Shown: positions 34,352 through 46,507 of the stretch, in pieces
Layout of the letters: each line of letters opens with the position of its first letter
How positions within the stretch are numbered: the first letter of the stretch is position 1
DNA from: Phoronis australis
Taxonomy: Eukaryota; Phoronida; Phoronidae
Direction: 5' to 3'
Length of the DNA stretch: 64,000 nt
Assembly (NCBI GenBank): GCA_002633005.1
Contig: NMRA01000879.1
Location: forward strand, 17,674-81,673
Position numbers and translations under genes: made by a program
Notes under the pieces: model-generated
Databases searched by the model: none
What the model saw: the letters and a program-made list of their open reading frames with translations, nothing else
Told to the model about the DNA's origin: nothing

Positions 34352-36480
34352 CTGAAATGATGAATCACAGTTTAACGATAACAATACATGCGTGCACCCA
34401 GGGGGGTTAGGCTCTTCAGGCTCGAAGGAGCCCCTCCCCCCATTTGGCGAAGTGGGCAAAAAGGTATGCCTCTGAGAGACAAAAAGTCTGAGAAAATGAG
34501 GAAAAAGTCCACTAAACATGCTCAAACGCGCAAATCGCGGTGGTGTTCCCGTTTCTTTTATCAGTCCGCCTGCTCTTTTGTTAACAAAAGGAATTCGAGC
34601 CATCCCATATTGAATGCTGGCAGCGCGCATGCAATAAATTCTGACCATTTACTACATTTTGAGGAATCAGGAAAATAGAGAAAAAATGTTGGTGAGGGAA
34701 AAGGGCCCAGGGAAGGAAAGTGGAGGACTGTGGGTTGGGCGGCTCCTTAATGTTCATGATTATGGTATACAATGAATGTAGAGTCATTGAAAGAGAAGGG
34801 ATGTACTTGAAAGGACATGAGCCAGGAATCGTGGGAGAGAGAGAGGTGGGGAAATGGAGTACGCTATTTACTGTCCTTTACTAAGTGTGAGAAATGGATT
34901 TGCAATGCATGTGCATTTAGGAACCGCTACTACATGTTTCTGTACCCAGTAGAATTTCACTTCAACAGGCACAAGGTGAAAAATACTAGGGCGATCGTAA
35001 ATATATTTGATACTTAAATAGAGCAATTAATTTCATTTTACTAAATACAAGCGTCTTCGTGAACGGTATTTATGTTTTTTAATGTCTCTCTTGTTTTAGA
35101 GAACAACACACTGTGCCTGATTAATTCTATTCTGCGCGAACAAGTTTACCATGAACAACCGTTCAAGTATTTCCGGGCGCTATCTTGCTGTCAACGACAA
35201 ATTTGTTTCAGTGTAGAGCTGCATCAGAAGAATTCTTTAATCGTCACACAAGTTGTATCTCTTAACGTCTTTTTATCTTCAAGCATGTGTTGCCGAGATA
35301 AAAGTTCAAATACTGAAGAGGTAACAACATAGTCGCCCTGAGGGAGCATACATGTAAATTTATCCGAAAGAAATAGTTCCTTCACATGATGGTTTCTAGT
35401 TTTTTTAATCATACCTGAAACAAACGTTTTATATGACTGTGGTTCCTTCTTTGCAGCAAACAACCATAGTTAATAAAAATAGAGTGTTAGAGTTTTCCAT
35501 TTGAACGGCAGCGCACCAACTTTTCTCACAAGAATCAGTGAACTTAGTGACTGGATAGCTCGAACTCGATGGTAAAGTCCGACAATATCTGCTCTATATA
35601 CGCACATGTAAGTCTACCTGAGAGTCTTGAAGTATTGGGATCTCAACCCGTGTTCCTGCACACCAAGGACCTGTTTGTTCATCTGCATATTTAGCCGATG
35701 CTTGACATTTTTTAAAACATTTTATTTCTTTGGGTTAACAATTTTTACAATTTACCCCCGCCTGAAACTCTTTGAAAAATTTTGACAGTGCAGTTGCGTT
35801 CCACAATCTCTTTATTGTTTTCCATTGAGTTGGCAATACTACCCTCATCTGACGCATTGTATTTGATATTGACAGTTTGTACTACCACATTTCCCTCATA
35901 TGCGTGTAAGTTATGCCCATGTTCTAAATCCTATTGAAATTAAGCACGCAAAATGTGAACCATTGCGCGAAGTCTTGTGCAGGAGTTGGTGAGCACAATC
36001 TGAGTCCAATCAAAGTCGGAGAAAAGTCGGACGTGCTCTACCTGTATCTAAAACCACAGATGGTGCACTACATTTGCGTTCGAGGATATTCGTGGTGCAT
36101 TTTGCATCCCTTATAGTTGTATTCAATATCCGATGATGGTTAGTTATGCAGCAGGTGTGCTATAAATGTTTTGAAGAAGATCGCAGGGGTCCATGATAAT
36201 GGCGAGAAGGTGAAAATAACCTTAATGGACACACAATGGACAAATCACTTCGTGTTTGAGCAGAAACGACAATCTAGCTGTTGGTTAATCTCATTTGCAG
36301 CGTTATTGCTGAAAACAAAACTAGCTTATATGCATATCGTAGTTGATATTCATCAATTGCAACTAACAGAATAGGGTTAGAGCCGCAATAACTTGTGGCG
36401 TTTTATAGAAATAGGCTGTGTAAGGAACTGGAATAACACGGTAGATAATTAATTGCATACGTGCACATGCGATTACTTAC

Positions 36481-36529
36481 ATATTAGAAGACATGCGAAA
36501 ACGATACAGCCCGTCTTGGTGGTCGCCAT
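36481..36529 (-). CDS. LCCL gene A (minus), exon 1: start codon and signal peptide
   Basis: The exon encodes 16 codons plus one base, beginning MATTKTGCIVFACLLI, and ends at a strong donor (T|GTAAGT). The residues after the first Thr-Lys are hydrophobic and look like a secretion signal. The phase (1) joins correctly to the exon at 34,351, which begins with GT, giving a Cys codon at the junction. The ATG is preceded by AAAG. The exon was chosen because the divergent gene B starts in the same way, with a hydrophobic leader and a phase-1 GTAAGT donor. The upstream untranslated region and promoter are not defined. Seen: frame, donor, hydrophobicity. Inferred: that this is the first exon of a secreted protein. 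Confidence 0.68.
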
Positions 36530-39148
36530 CTTTGAATTTGCGGTGTATTTCCGGGTCCAAAGATCCGCGGAACGAATATGCCGTGAACTCTATTCAGTGC
36601 AAAACAAATTATCAAAAGCACGAGCTCGTGTAATTTCGGTGAATTCCAAACTCAAAATTGCAGGAATATCCAACTTCCAATTAACGTTTCCGTGTTACAT
36701 GTAGTGTGTTACTGGTGTTGCCACATTTCTTAAAGGTGTTCTGTTGTCAAGCACTTTAGATCCTTAGCGTGACCCCATTGTAACACTAAACGCCTTGTGT
36801 TTTATCCTCCAAGATAAGGGCTTTAAATTTTGATTATCAATTTTAACGATAGAAGGACCGAGCAGCAACGGAAATCCCCCCAGTAAAGTGTGAGTGCCAA
36901 GTGTCAGTTGATGCTCATGTGACGATATTGGCTCAAACCTGACCGCAAGCAGCGTGTAACTACACGGAAGTGCTGGAGCAAAAAATTGACAGTCACAATT
37001 TCTGTTAACATAGTCAAACGTAGTGCTCTCAGACTAAACCAGTAAAATGAAACGGCCATTGATTGGCAAGCTTAATAAAATACCGGCAATTAAAAATACA
37101 ACCCAAAGTACAGTAAAAAAATAAGCGTGGTGTCATGTATGTTACATCTACCTTTTTCCGCACATTTAATTTACACCAGGTAAAATGTTGTCCTTTGGTC
37201 TCAATAGGATGCTGTTTGTTTAGTTAGCCCGTGAGAAAATAGACAAATAGACGGTGAACTTAGCGGTATTCTTTAAACAGCAAGGAAGACAGACTTAACG
37301 ATTTTGATGGCGTTAGTTAAGATATTTACATGCCTTTTTAGAAAGTTTTGGCCGGTTGCACATAAAAACGAAGTAGAAAGTTCTCTGAATCTTGAACTCA
37401 TAGATGTCTTTTTGTGCACTCAAATTTTATGATTTCCCAATATTTCTTCCTTATTTCGAGCCGCTGTCTTACTTATTCCAGAAATACATCCGGAAATTGG
37501 GCCATTATTTTGTGAAAAGTCCCTACTCCATAAATCATATACCTTGCATGAAAAACGACCTAATGTGTTTTGAATATGTTCTATTGGTTTCAGTGGTTTT
37601 AGAATTTGCACAAATAGATTCGTATCATGGAAATGTGCAAGTTCTTATATTTTAACTTATATGTATCACTTCCTTAGAATATAATAGTTTGTGATATCAA
37701 AAACGCTCCCCAAAATGGGTACAGAATAAATGGTTTTAACGGTTTGAGTATCAGTTTGATTCCCCTTTGGGTTTACATGTACATGTACCTCTTAGAAACG
37801 CCGATATTTCTCGTGTGCAATTATACAAAGATACAAGGATTTTGGTGAGATTGTCCTCGCTTTTAGCCAAAAAGCAAGAGTTCTCAAGAATTATCATACG
37901 TAAGTGCTGCCTTTTAAGCCACATGACCACAGCAGGCGGGCGTTGTAATGGCGTGAGAATATTGCGAAAACGCAAGATCACGCAGAACTTCGCGAGACAT
38001 TGCTTTGTAGTACAAGTAAATTACTTAATTTCAGTACCTTCCTTCGCGGTATTCTTGTGCCTACGGATCTCACTCCAGCTGTACTCGCCAGATTTTTTGA
38101 AAATACACAGTTATGAAAAACCAGTTCGTCCTGCTCTGGTGCATACTGTACATGTAGATTTCGGCGGTTCCAAAATTTGCTCCAAATTTTAAAATTGTCA
38201 TTTTAGCCAACTTATAATATATGACACTTTTTCGACCAATCTGTTTATTCTTCATGCAGGACATTCTCGTGTGTTTTCGATTACCACATGTCTCTCAGAA
38301 AAATAACTTTTTTCGATTGTGGTTATAATTGTGCGGAAACGCCACTTATGATGCCCTAACTTGGGGGTCATAACCCCAAAAGTTAAACGCGTCTGCTTTC
38401 TGAAAGGTGGCGTGCATATAATTAATAGAAACCGCGTTGTAAGAAGAATGTTAGTGCTTCATTGACGTTGTCGGTGTGTCTTCTGTCTAGAATTCTGGAG
38501 TACTTTGATTGACTGCATACAATAATCTCTGACAGCATTACTGAAACACTATCAAAGTCAGAAAATCGTAAATCAGAAGCAGACTAGAGGGTTAGAAGAA
38601 GGGTTTTAACAAACATTGCGTGCGAAAAGGATTAAGGATCCACGGAGATATTGCACTAGAACAGAAACATTAGCCAGGTCTGTGCCAACTGAAAATTCAT
38701 GTCATAAGTAACTAATCTAAAATACAGAGATTTCGAGGACAGGGACTATAGGCACCGTGCACACAGGGCATGTTTTGGTGAAGTGAAAGATACTTTTTCT
38801 AAACGTTTGTGGTACGCAGTAACTAATTTTAACCCATGTTATGCAGAAACCAAGACACAAATTTCATAAATTTCACGAGAACGCGTTGGTAACGCAGCAC
38901 TCACTCACGGAGGTCACTCTAAATACAGGGTATATCGTGCATTGATTATTGGCGTAGGAAATATTGGATGGTTTTGGACCACGGACAGTCTGCTAAATGT
39001 TCAATTTCATTCTAAACCGAAGGTTACATGTCGAAACTTGTTTTAATTAACTGAAAATTAATTGATCATATCAACACCCAGGAGCAAGGAGCTTATCTCC
39101 GCACCCCTCTTCCTACGCCTATGTCCGGCGATAAGCCAAATAAGTATA

Positions 39149-39315
39149 TCACGAATAAAATGTATTTTGATGGTCAAGGTACACCATGAATAAAATGTAC
39201 CTGGATATCCAAAGGAGGTCACTATGAATAAATCTACCTTGATATCCGAAGAAGGTCACAATCAATAAAATGTACTTCTATGGGTAGAAAAAATCACCAT
39301 AAGTAAACTGTAGCT
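39149..39315. repeat. Minisatellite, about 42 bp unit, four to five copies
   Basis: Repeated phrase GTCAC-ATGAATAAAATGTACCTTGATATCC with substitutions; starts near 39,149, 39,183, 39,220 and 39,260, with a decayed copy at about 39,295. Confidence 0.75.
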
Positions 39316-40045
39316 TCAATCTTGAAATTTCCAGTATTACAAATTTTTGAGATATCTGTCACTTGGAAAGAGGCAATATTATGCGCTTTTCTCGAGGACG
39401 AATTCTGCCCCTGTGTCGATAACAGGGTATGCGTCTGCACAAAGACCATTCACTATTGTGCCTGCAGTAGGAGATCATGCTTTTGTACCTACTGAAATTG
39501 TATAAATACATTTCGGGTATAGGCACACAGGTCTAAATCTGCTGGACAGGCGAACCTTGTGCTCCAAACAACTTGCTTATTTGCAAAACAGATTGTGCGC
39601 TTAAGAATATTAAGAGTATCAATGATAAAAGATATAGAATGTATTACATGAAACCTGAGGTCAGGATTCACACATTTTTATTTTCGTTGGGGTTGTCACC
39701 TTGGAGCGCTTCATGACGAAAGTGATCGATTGCAATATAAACGTTGTCAAGTCAACACAGTTTGCGAAGCAAAATTAGCTAGCCTAATTGAAATAATGTT
39801 AATTTACTTTGCATCTATTTTTCTTTTCAGTTTTTGCTATATATTTTACGAAGACGAGCACAGTTTGACGAATTTTGATGAAAACTAACATTTGCTGCAG
39901 GATACAATGCACTAATTTTAAAAGACGTCATGCAGAAGAATCTTTTGAAATGGGCGTGTGCTCTGTGATAGCAATAAATGGCGGGGTACAAAAGAAACTA
40001 CTTGTAGAACCGTAGCCATGCTGTGTTTAAAAAAACAATATACAT

Positions 40046-40848
40046 CAGTGACCTAAAGTCGTGAATATAAGCATAATAAGCAGTTACTTGTCATACTACC
40101 CAATGTCCATTTGCAACTGCTCATGTGATGTCATGTACATATATCAGCCTTCACAAATATACATGTACGTGTTTTGACAATCTTAATCCTTGTTTGTATC
40201 CGTAAGCAGAGTTTTAAAACAGTCGCTGATATCGCCGGTCATTTTGAATGAGGCCCTAAAGTCGTGAACATTTCGTTTGGACGGAAATGCACGAAGTATG
40301 ACCACACAAGTCAACTACAGTGCTTACAGTTACTCTAGATGACATGAAAATGCATTGCATTGTCTATTAATTCAGTTTCAATTGAAATAAATTGTTATAT
40401 GTTTTGCACCCAACTTTGATGTATGTGCACAGACGTTTTCAATGAGGTTGTTCACGTAAAACGCTAAGAACCCAGCATCAATTATCGCTCTGTATTTTAT
40501 GGTTTTGGCCTTACAAAACTTGAACGACCCTGGGACATTGTGATACATTGTTCAAGCTACCCCTGGAGCGAGTGTTTGAGTCAATCTGAACGATAAATAT
40601 TCTCGAAAATATATCCCAAAAATGCACAAAAAGTGAATTAGTGAAATATGCTATTTTTAAGATACATTTGAAAAAAGAAGCCACTCACTCACTGTTTGTT
40701 ATGATATTGTGAATACGAACACGTCCGGGTATTCGTTTGACGTTCGTAAGCAGACGAACGCTGGAAACTTCAACGTCAGATGTCGCAGGACCGCGCAGAA
40801 GAGGAAATCGTTCACGACTTTAGGGCACTCACGACTTTAGGAGCTCTG
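40046..40848. mobile_element. MITE with repeated CCTAAAGTCGTGA in its inverted ends
   Basis: The left end has CAGTGACCTAAAGTCGTGAA and, 205 bp further, GGCCCTAAAGTCGTGAAC. The right end (reverse strand) has CAGAGCTCCTAAAGTCGTGA followed directly by GTGCCCTAAAGTCGTGAAC. Four copies of one 13-mer in mirrored positions make an inverted-repeat element of about 803 bp. The left terminal repeat appears to have been split by an insertion. No target duplication is clear. Confidence 0.7.
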
Positions 40849-41870
40849 GCAATACCTATGTTTTAATGACATGAATGACTACTTAGTTTGTGATAGCCAG
40901 CCTGATACACAGGTTCTGAAGCCTGAGAGTTAAACTGAGGACAATACAGATGTCCCGTTTTGATATTATCGTTGCCAAGTAACTTCGTCAATTGACCAGA
41001 TCACCGGTGGTTGCGTTAACTTGTACATTTAGTAATTATTGTTTGCCAAATTACTATACCCAGTAAGTGGCACAGAATGCTCTAGTGTGCTTTTCACACG
41101 GCAGATTGTACAAACCGCAAACTAATCTCGAAATTTTAGTGCATGTCAAACACTTTGAGCTTACAAAGTAACATCTTATTTCTTCAGTCCTGCATTTACA
41201 CAAATGTGATTTACAGATGTAAGCGTACATTTAAAATCAATAAAACAAATTAACCAAACTTAGCGACTCATACCAATGTGTATAAATTTGTGAATAAATA
41301 TGGCGGCAGGTTATATTCAAACTGTCCGCAGAACTATTCCGCAATAGTCAAATTTCAGCAGTAACCCGCGTAACCATGCCTGTGCGACCCTTTTCACATT
41401 TATATGTAGTTAAAAATATCAAAACATGTGATTGTTTTCTTAATCTAAAGTATCTGCAATTCACTGAATCGTAATCACGAGGAAGTTCAAGAGTTTTTCT
41501 TTACAGTCTTATCGATATCAGTACCGATACGTTATCTGTCGTTGGCCAACCACCTCGTCCATTATCAGTGTAAAACTATACCACGCCTGGTTGAAGAGGA
41601 CTTCGATGTAGGGTCAAACTTTATCACGGTCACCTGGATAGTTCATGACTACGGGAAGGGATTTAGAACCCAACATCAATGTGGCATCGTATTGCAGTTG
41701 TTTTAAAACCAGGAAGTCACAATGTGATTCAACCTCGTTCAACTTTCCTCTCAGGATAAATGAGGACAAATTGGGTTAATTCTGTTACATTTTGCGGCTG
41801 AACAGCTTGTGTGCGTGTATTTTTACTTACGATCTTTACCAGGAAGTAATTCGAGTCAGTTTTAATCAAA

Positions 41871-41916
41871 ATGGTGTGGTATAAGGCATCACTAATTGCG
41901 TCACTCCACCTTCTGG
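41871..41916 (+). CDS. LCCL gene B (plus), exon 1: start codon and signal peptide
   Basis: The context is AAAATGG, a good animal start. Fifteen codons plus one base read MVWYKASLIASLHLL, a short positive head followed by a hydrophobic run, and end at CTGG|GTAAGT. Phase 1 joins to exon 2 at 48,832, giving Gly then Cys. The partner gene A has a first exon of nearly the same length (49 versus 46 bases), phase and donor. The intron that follows is 6.9 kb and contains the decayed transposase-like gene and the 57 bp hairpin. A longer minus-strand frame across this exon is a shadow. Confidence 0.7.
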
Positions 41917-43314
41917 GTAAGTACATTAAGAGTGACTCCATATAAAAACCAACAGGTAGAGTCTATACCCAAAATCACCGATTTTTTTTAAACTTAGCAC
42001 ATAAGTTTGATTTGTTGAGAAGTAGAAAAACCTCAATTTTTAAGAATTTTCATTCATTATTTTTCTTTTTATGACCTGTACCTCCATTTTGCAACAAAAT
42101 TGGGCGTCGAAGTAGGCATGTTTGAATGCATTTTACTAGCATGTATGATACGGTCAAAACAAATGAATAATACGAATTGAAAGGGCAATGGCTGAATAAT
42201 GTAATGGCATAACTTTCAAAATCCATTTTTAAATTTATACGTTTTGAATTTGTGAGGCAAAAACGGTTATTTTTCAGGTTTTCACTGAAGCCATTTTCGG
42301 CCACATTTGACACTCTGTAGCAGCCATAACGCACCTTTCCTGAAATTGACTTTATAATAATTTGTTAGGTCATTCCTAACCTGTTTATAATCTAAAATAA
42401 AAAATCTTGCCTCTAATGTAGTTTTTGCGTACGAAGCATTATACGAACTGCACTTCGTCCTTTTGCATGTTCTCAGTTGCCTCTGCTGCCGATAGGGGGC
42501 TCTTGGAACATATAATAAGCTTGCGAAACACGAAATAAAAACTTTGTATTTTGGAGAAAAGGCAGACAGCATTATTAATTACCATTCTATGAAAACGACA
42601 TTGATGATTAATACTTATTACAAAAATGTGTACGTAAATCAACTGGCATGCGTGCTTCTAAATGATAGATGGCGCTGCTTTTGTTTACGTGGAGACTGAA
42701 GACGCATCTAGAATAAGAGCAGTAACACGAGGACCTTGCTATAATTCAAGACTTCGCGAGATGTTGCCGTGTATTTTAAATGAGAACACGTGGTTTTGGA
42801 TAAATTTTAGAGAGGTTCTAGTGTTACTGAACTCACCCCTGCCTTGTTTTCTATCTGCCTTGTTCGTGCCACAGGCAAAGGAAGCCCCCCAAGGTGGATA
42901 TGCCCCGGCCCCTAGTGTTCAGTGCAAAAAATCCTTCAACTTGTCAATAGTCATTGTAACTTTGGGTTCATATTGTAATGTCCCTGCTGGTTGCTACAAA
43001 TTTTAGTCGCCACCAGTCGACAGAAATCTGGTGTTCCCCCCACACACACCGGGCACCCTAACGCTGAATATTTCTGCCAGTGTGATCATCAGTGGTATAA
43101 AAAGGTACACATTCACAGTTAATAGAAAATAATTCGCGAAAGACAATTTTATTAATGACTACTTCATGACAGACATGAAGTAAACAGAAGTAACGGTCTC
43201 GACTTCATATATCACACATCTTTGACTGGTATGCTACAAAACTAGGCTAAACGTTGAGCTCATTTATCACTTCATTCAGTAAACATAACAGCATCTTCAG
43301 CAGAAATAGCATCG

Positions 43315-44280
43315 TCATAAACATTGCTGCAGACAACCTCGAAAAAATCCACCAATCTGCGATTCACTTAACATCACAGGTAAATTTACACTTTCACAGT
43401 GGGTTCTCGGCGTAATGTTTTCTCCCGGCATTTTGGCACTTCCGAGGGTGAAAGTTTTTACCTGACTTTCTCCTTCATCGAATATGTTCGTCAGAAAGTT
43501 CTTAACCTTTGATGAAAATCTTGTTGACCTTTTACCTTTTTTCAATGCCTAACCTATTGCTTCAGCATTCGTCTCATCCACATTGTACTCTGAGGCTGCC
43601 TCAAATGACGCTCCGGGTTCTTGCATCTAAAAGCATTTCTGACGACTGTCGTGCGATGTGGTCATACGTGTTCAGTGTGGTTACCCACATCCAAATGCCG
43701 ACCTAGTTCTGCGTCTGTAGCAAAAAATTTCGAGTAACCTTGCTGGGTACAAGGGAACTTTTGTTGAGGCTCTTCACTAGATACAATTCCAACCTTAAGT
43801 CTTGGTGTTGAAAATCCGCCATGTCTAGAGATGTTAGTGTAATTTAGAGAAATAGGTTTCCCATTTTCTCAGTATTTGTAAGAACTTACCGTCATCTACA
43901 TGGAATGATTTCCACACGTGAATTCCTTGGATGGAATAGTGGGAATTTGGGAATGTCCTTATACCAGGAACTGAGTATTTTGGAAAAGACTTTGTTGCAT
44001 TGACTGAAAATGCATACACATAACATCCCTTCACACGGCCACTGGAAAGTAGTGCTTCTTTCAAATCCAGAAAGTTTATGATATTATTACTTTCGGCTAC
44101 AAAGTACTTTGCATGTTGTTTGAGTGGAGCGATCTTGCGATCACAGAGATCCTTTCCATTCTGACTTTCACTAAAGTCATATCTCGAAACAGAAATGCCG
44201 GTAGAATTTGACAAGGGTGCTACGTTCAGGAGGAGAGGAGCAGAGTGGTAACATCCAGCATTACCTGACTCTTCCATGAC
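43315..44280 (-). pseudogene. Decayed gene of an invertebrate transposase-like family (NAGCYH / GKD.CDR, C2H2 finger)
   Basis: The main frame (43,834-44,277) has GNAGCYHSAPLLLN, then YDFSESQNGKDLCDRKIAPLK. I recognise this from a widespread family of uncharacterised proteins in marine invertebrates, where the first motif usually reads DNAGCYH; here the Asp is Gly. Downstream on the same strand is a C2H2-type finger at 43,676-43,757 (FPCTQQGYSKFF...HLDVGNH) with its second Cys replaced by Tyr, and then FSSKVKNFLTNIFDEGES and LSESQIGGFFRG (43,315-43,545), the usual C-terminal module. Stops separate the three blocks, so it is broken. The Asp motif suggests an RNase H-fold catalytic domain, but that is inference. 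Confidence 0.6.
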
Positions 44281-44459
44281 TGGTCCTGTTCAGTCAGAAA
44301 TTCACCGACTCTGGGTAGTACGAGTCCGTACTCTGGAACAGGCCTTGCTTTGTGAAGTAGTTTCTTGTATCTCAAATGTTCAGTGGTGTCTTTGACATGA
44401 CTCACTAAAGCACACAGCTTTTGTGATTTTTTGAAGAATAAACTCTAAAGGAACATGAA

Positions 44460-46440
44460 GGCCCATCGACATCGTCCGCCATTTTGTCTTTTTAAAATGC
44501 ACTTGCTTCTCTCAAAACCAGACATTACAAATATCAATTCTTACTCGTTTAATCTTAAAGGCATTTATTTCCATTCAAAAGTTGTACAGAGTGTTTAAAT
44601 TAACCTGATTATGTAAAAGAAATGAAAGAATACGAGAGGATTACACGTACATTTTTTATAAATCCTCAAGCTTTAAACCTCAACTGACTTCCTCAGTGGG
44701 CAAAGGTCATCGGGTTCAGTTTTGATACTAGCCGCGTAATAAACCCAGAAAACATCTTGTTTTCATTTGAAAGACTTTAGACTTGGTTTCTATAACTATT
44801 TAAAGCAGACTTCTTGCCTAAAAGTTTGTTCAAATGGTTTGTAAACTCTGCTCGTCATTTCCAAACTATGAAAATAGACAGTTTTGCAAGACAATTTTCA
44901 CTAAAGTGCAAAGTTGAGGCAAGATTTTTTATTGCTCAGTCATCAAGACTAACTCTTTAACTGTATGTTCAAAACGTCACATAAGGCTACAAGGTGTTTT
45001 ATGGCAGTAAGAAGGTCACAAAAATGGCCACTAAAATTAGCCCCAAAAAGTGGTCTGTGGATTATCTCCCCTGTCTAGCATAAAACTGTTAGATTTTAAT
45101 AAATGGCACAGAATTATGCACAGTATACGTTGGTTATTTCAGCCACCAAAATATAGCTTTTGATCTATTTTGTATGTTACTCATTTTTGTTGCTGAAAAC
45201 ATGCGATTTTTGAGACGGCTAATATGCCCAATTGTGCCAATTTGTGTTATCATGCTCCAGCGGCGAAATTAGGGGTCATTGAGTGCGCAAAATTTGGCAT
45301 TTGGGTTTTTGTTAGGATACCTACCCATGTACAAAAAATGAAGTTGTTTTAAATTTTGACGTATAGACTGATTTTTGAAAATCTACTGGTTTTTATATGG
45401 ACTGCCTCTTAATGATTTTCCATCAATTTCAGCAAACATTATCTCGTGTTGTTGCCTGCACCACCAAATGGTGTCGTTGGAATACACTCAACTCATGATT
45501 TGTGGCTCAGAGAGGAGTATCATATTCATGAACTTATCTCCGCTGCTACACTGTCTAGGTAGTTTCAATTCATTTTAAGGCAACACATTTTCGAGAGATT
45601 AGCTCAAATCTAGTGATCAGGAAGTCCATTGTCAACGCATGAGGAGTTGTTAACCAAGTAAAAGCTTTGTGGAACTTGACAAATAGTTCAAAAATGTCAA
45701 TATGTATACATCTTAACCGTCCACCGCGAAACGTGTCGTAGATTCATTATTTACCCTGCTGCATCACGATCCTTCATAACTGTTATTTTCAAATCCGATA
45801 TCATCTAATTAACATAATGATAAGTGGCCTAAGTCAATAGCTGCTTTTTGCGACGAAAGGCCTGTTTATTGCTGTTGCAGACTCACCAGGCCACTGCGAA
45901 TTCGATTTGACGTTTTCAACCCAGTCCAATAAAATCAAAATGCCAAAATTAAAACAATACGCAGCGCTACAAATTACCAACGACTTGGAAAAGTTTTACT
46001 TTGATATGCGCCCGTCAGTCTTAATATTAAGACCCGGGAGCACAAAATAGAAGAAAAAATGTCAACTCACACCGACTAGCCCATCAACACATAATTCTGT
46101 ACAATTTTAAGTGTTAAATTTACAGAATGGTAACTCAAATCGGAAAATAAATCCAAAATCTGCAAAAATGCTATTTGGCTTCATTTCTATTGCTATGTCC
46201 GGGTTGTGTCAGAGTAGTGTCAACATTATATACGTAATCCGTACAATGACGAATACTTTATTTTAGAGCTTCTTCATAACAGTAGCTGCTTACTTTACAC
46301 TGGTCCTACTGATAAATTAGCCAATTTCCACACAGTCCACTGAAATTTAAAAAGCATTCGTACTTGCATGTATTTATGAAAATGAAACTCATATACCAGC
46401 CAAAAAAATCAATTGCTAAGCTTCAAAAGTTGTGACCCCT
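44460..46440. other. Intron of LCCL gene B, no supported exon
   Basis: One frame at 45,434-45,560 is flanked by ATTTCAG and GTAGTT and could be an exon, but it is not needed for phase and has no match in gene A. Confidence 0.35.
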
Positions 46441-46450
46441 ATACTTAATT

Positions 46451-46507
46451 AGCAGCCCCATCTGTAGGTGACCAAAGCTGTTTTGGTCGCCTTCAGATGG
46501 GGCTGCT
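46451..46507. ncRNA. Near-perfect 57 bp hairpin, possible small RNA precursor or snap-back repeat
   Basis: The arm AGCAGCCCCATCTGTAGGTG pairs with the downstream arm ending CAGATGGGGCTGCT. The stem is about 25 bp with one mismatch and one G-T wobble, and the loop is only 4 to 5 bases. It is GC-rich in an AT-rich intron. The very short loop argues against a standard microRNA, so the type stays open. Confidence 0.4.

Larger units (their letters stand above)
36530..41870. promoter_or_regulatory. Divergent upstream region between LCCL genes A and B
   Basis: The two start codons face away from each other across 5.3 kb, so both promoters must lie here or upstream of unseen 5' exons. I see no clear TATA/initiator pair. 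The interval contains a minisatellite (39,149-39,315), an 803 bp MITE (40,046-40,848) and otherwise AT-rich sequence with no supported exon. Confidence 0.4.

Noticed and set aside
35224-35463. Minus-strand frame in intron 1 of gene A with an upstream TTTCAG
   Set aside because: No homologous counterpart in gene B, and exons 1 and 2 already join in phase.
41729-41941. A minus-strand frame with acceptor- and donor-like ends (WSDAISDALYH)
   Set aside because: It lies opposite the signal-peptide exon of gene B. The plus-strand reading fits phase, start context and the gene A parallel, while the minus reading has no partner.
45434-45560. Possible exon (LVLLPAPPNGVVGIHSTHD) with acceptor and weak donor
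   Set aside because: Not required for phase between exons 1 and 2, no match in gene A, and the donor GTAGTT is weak.
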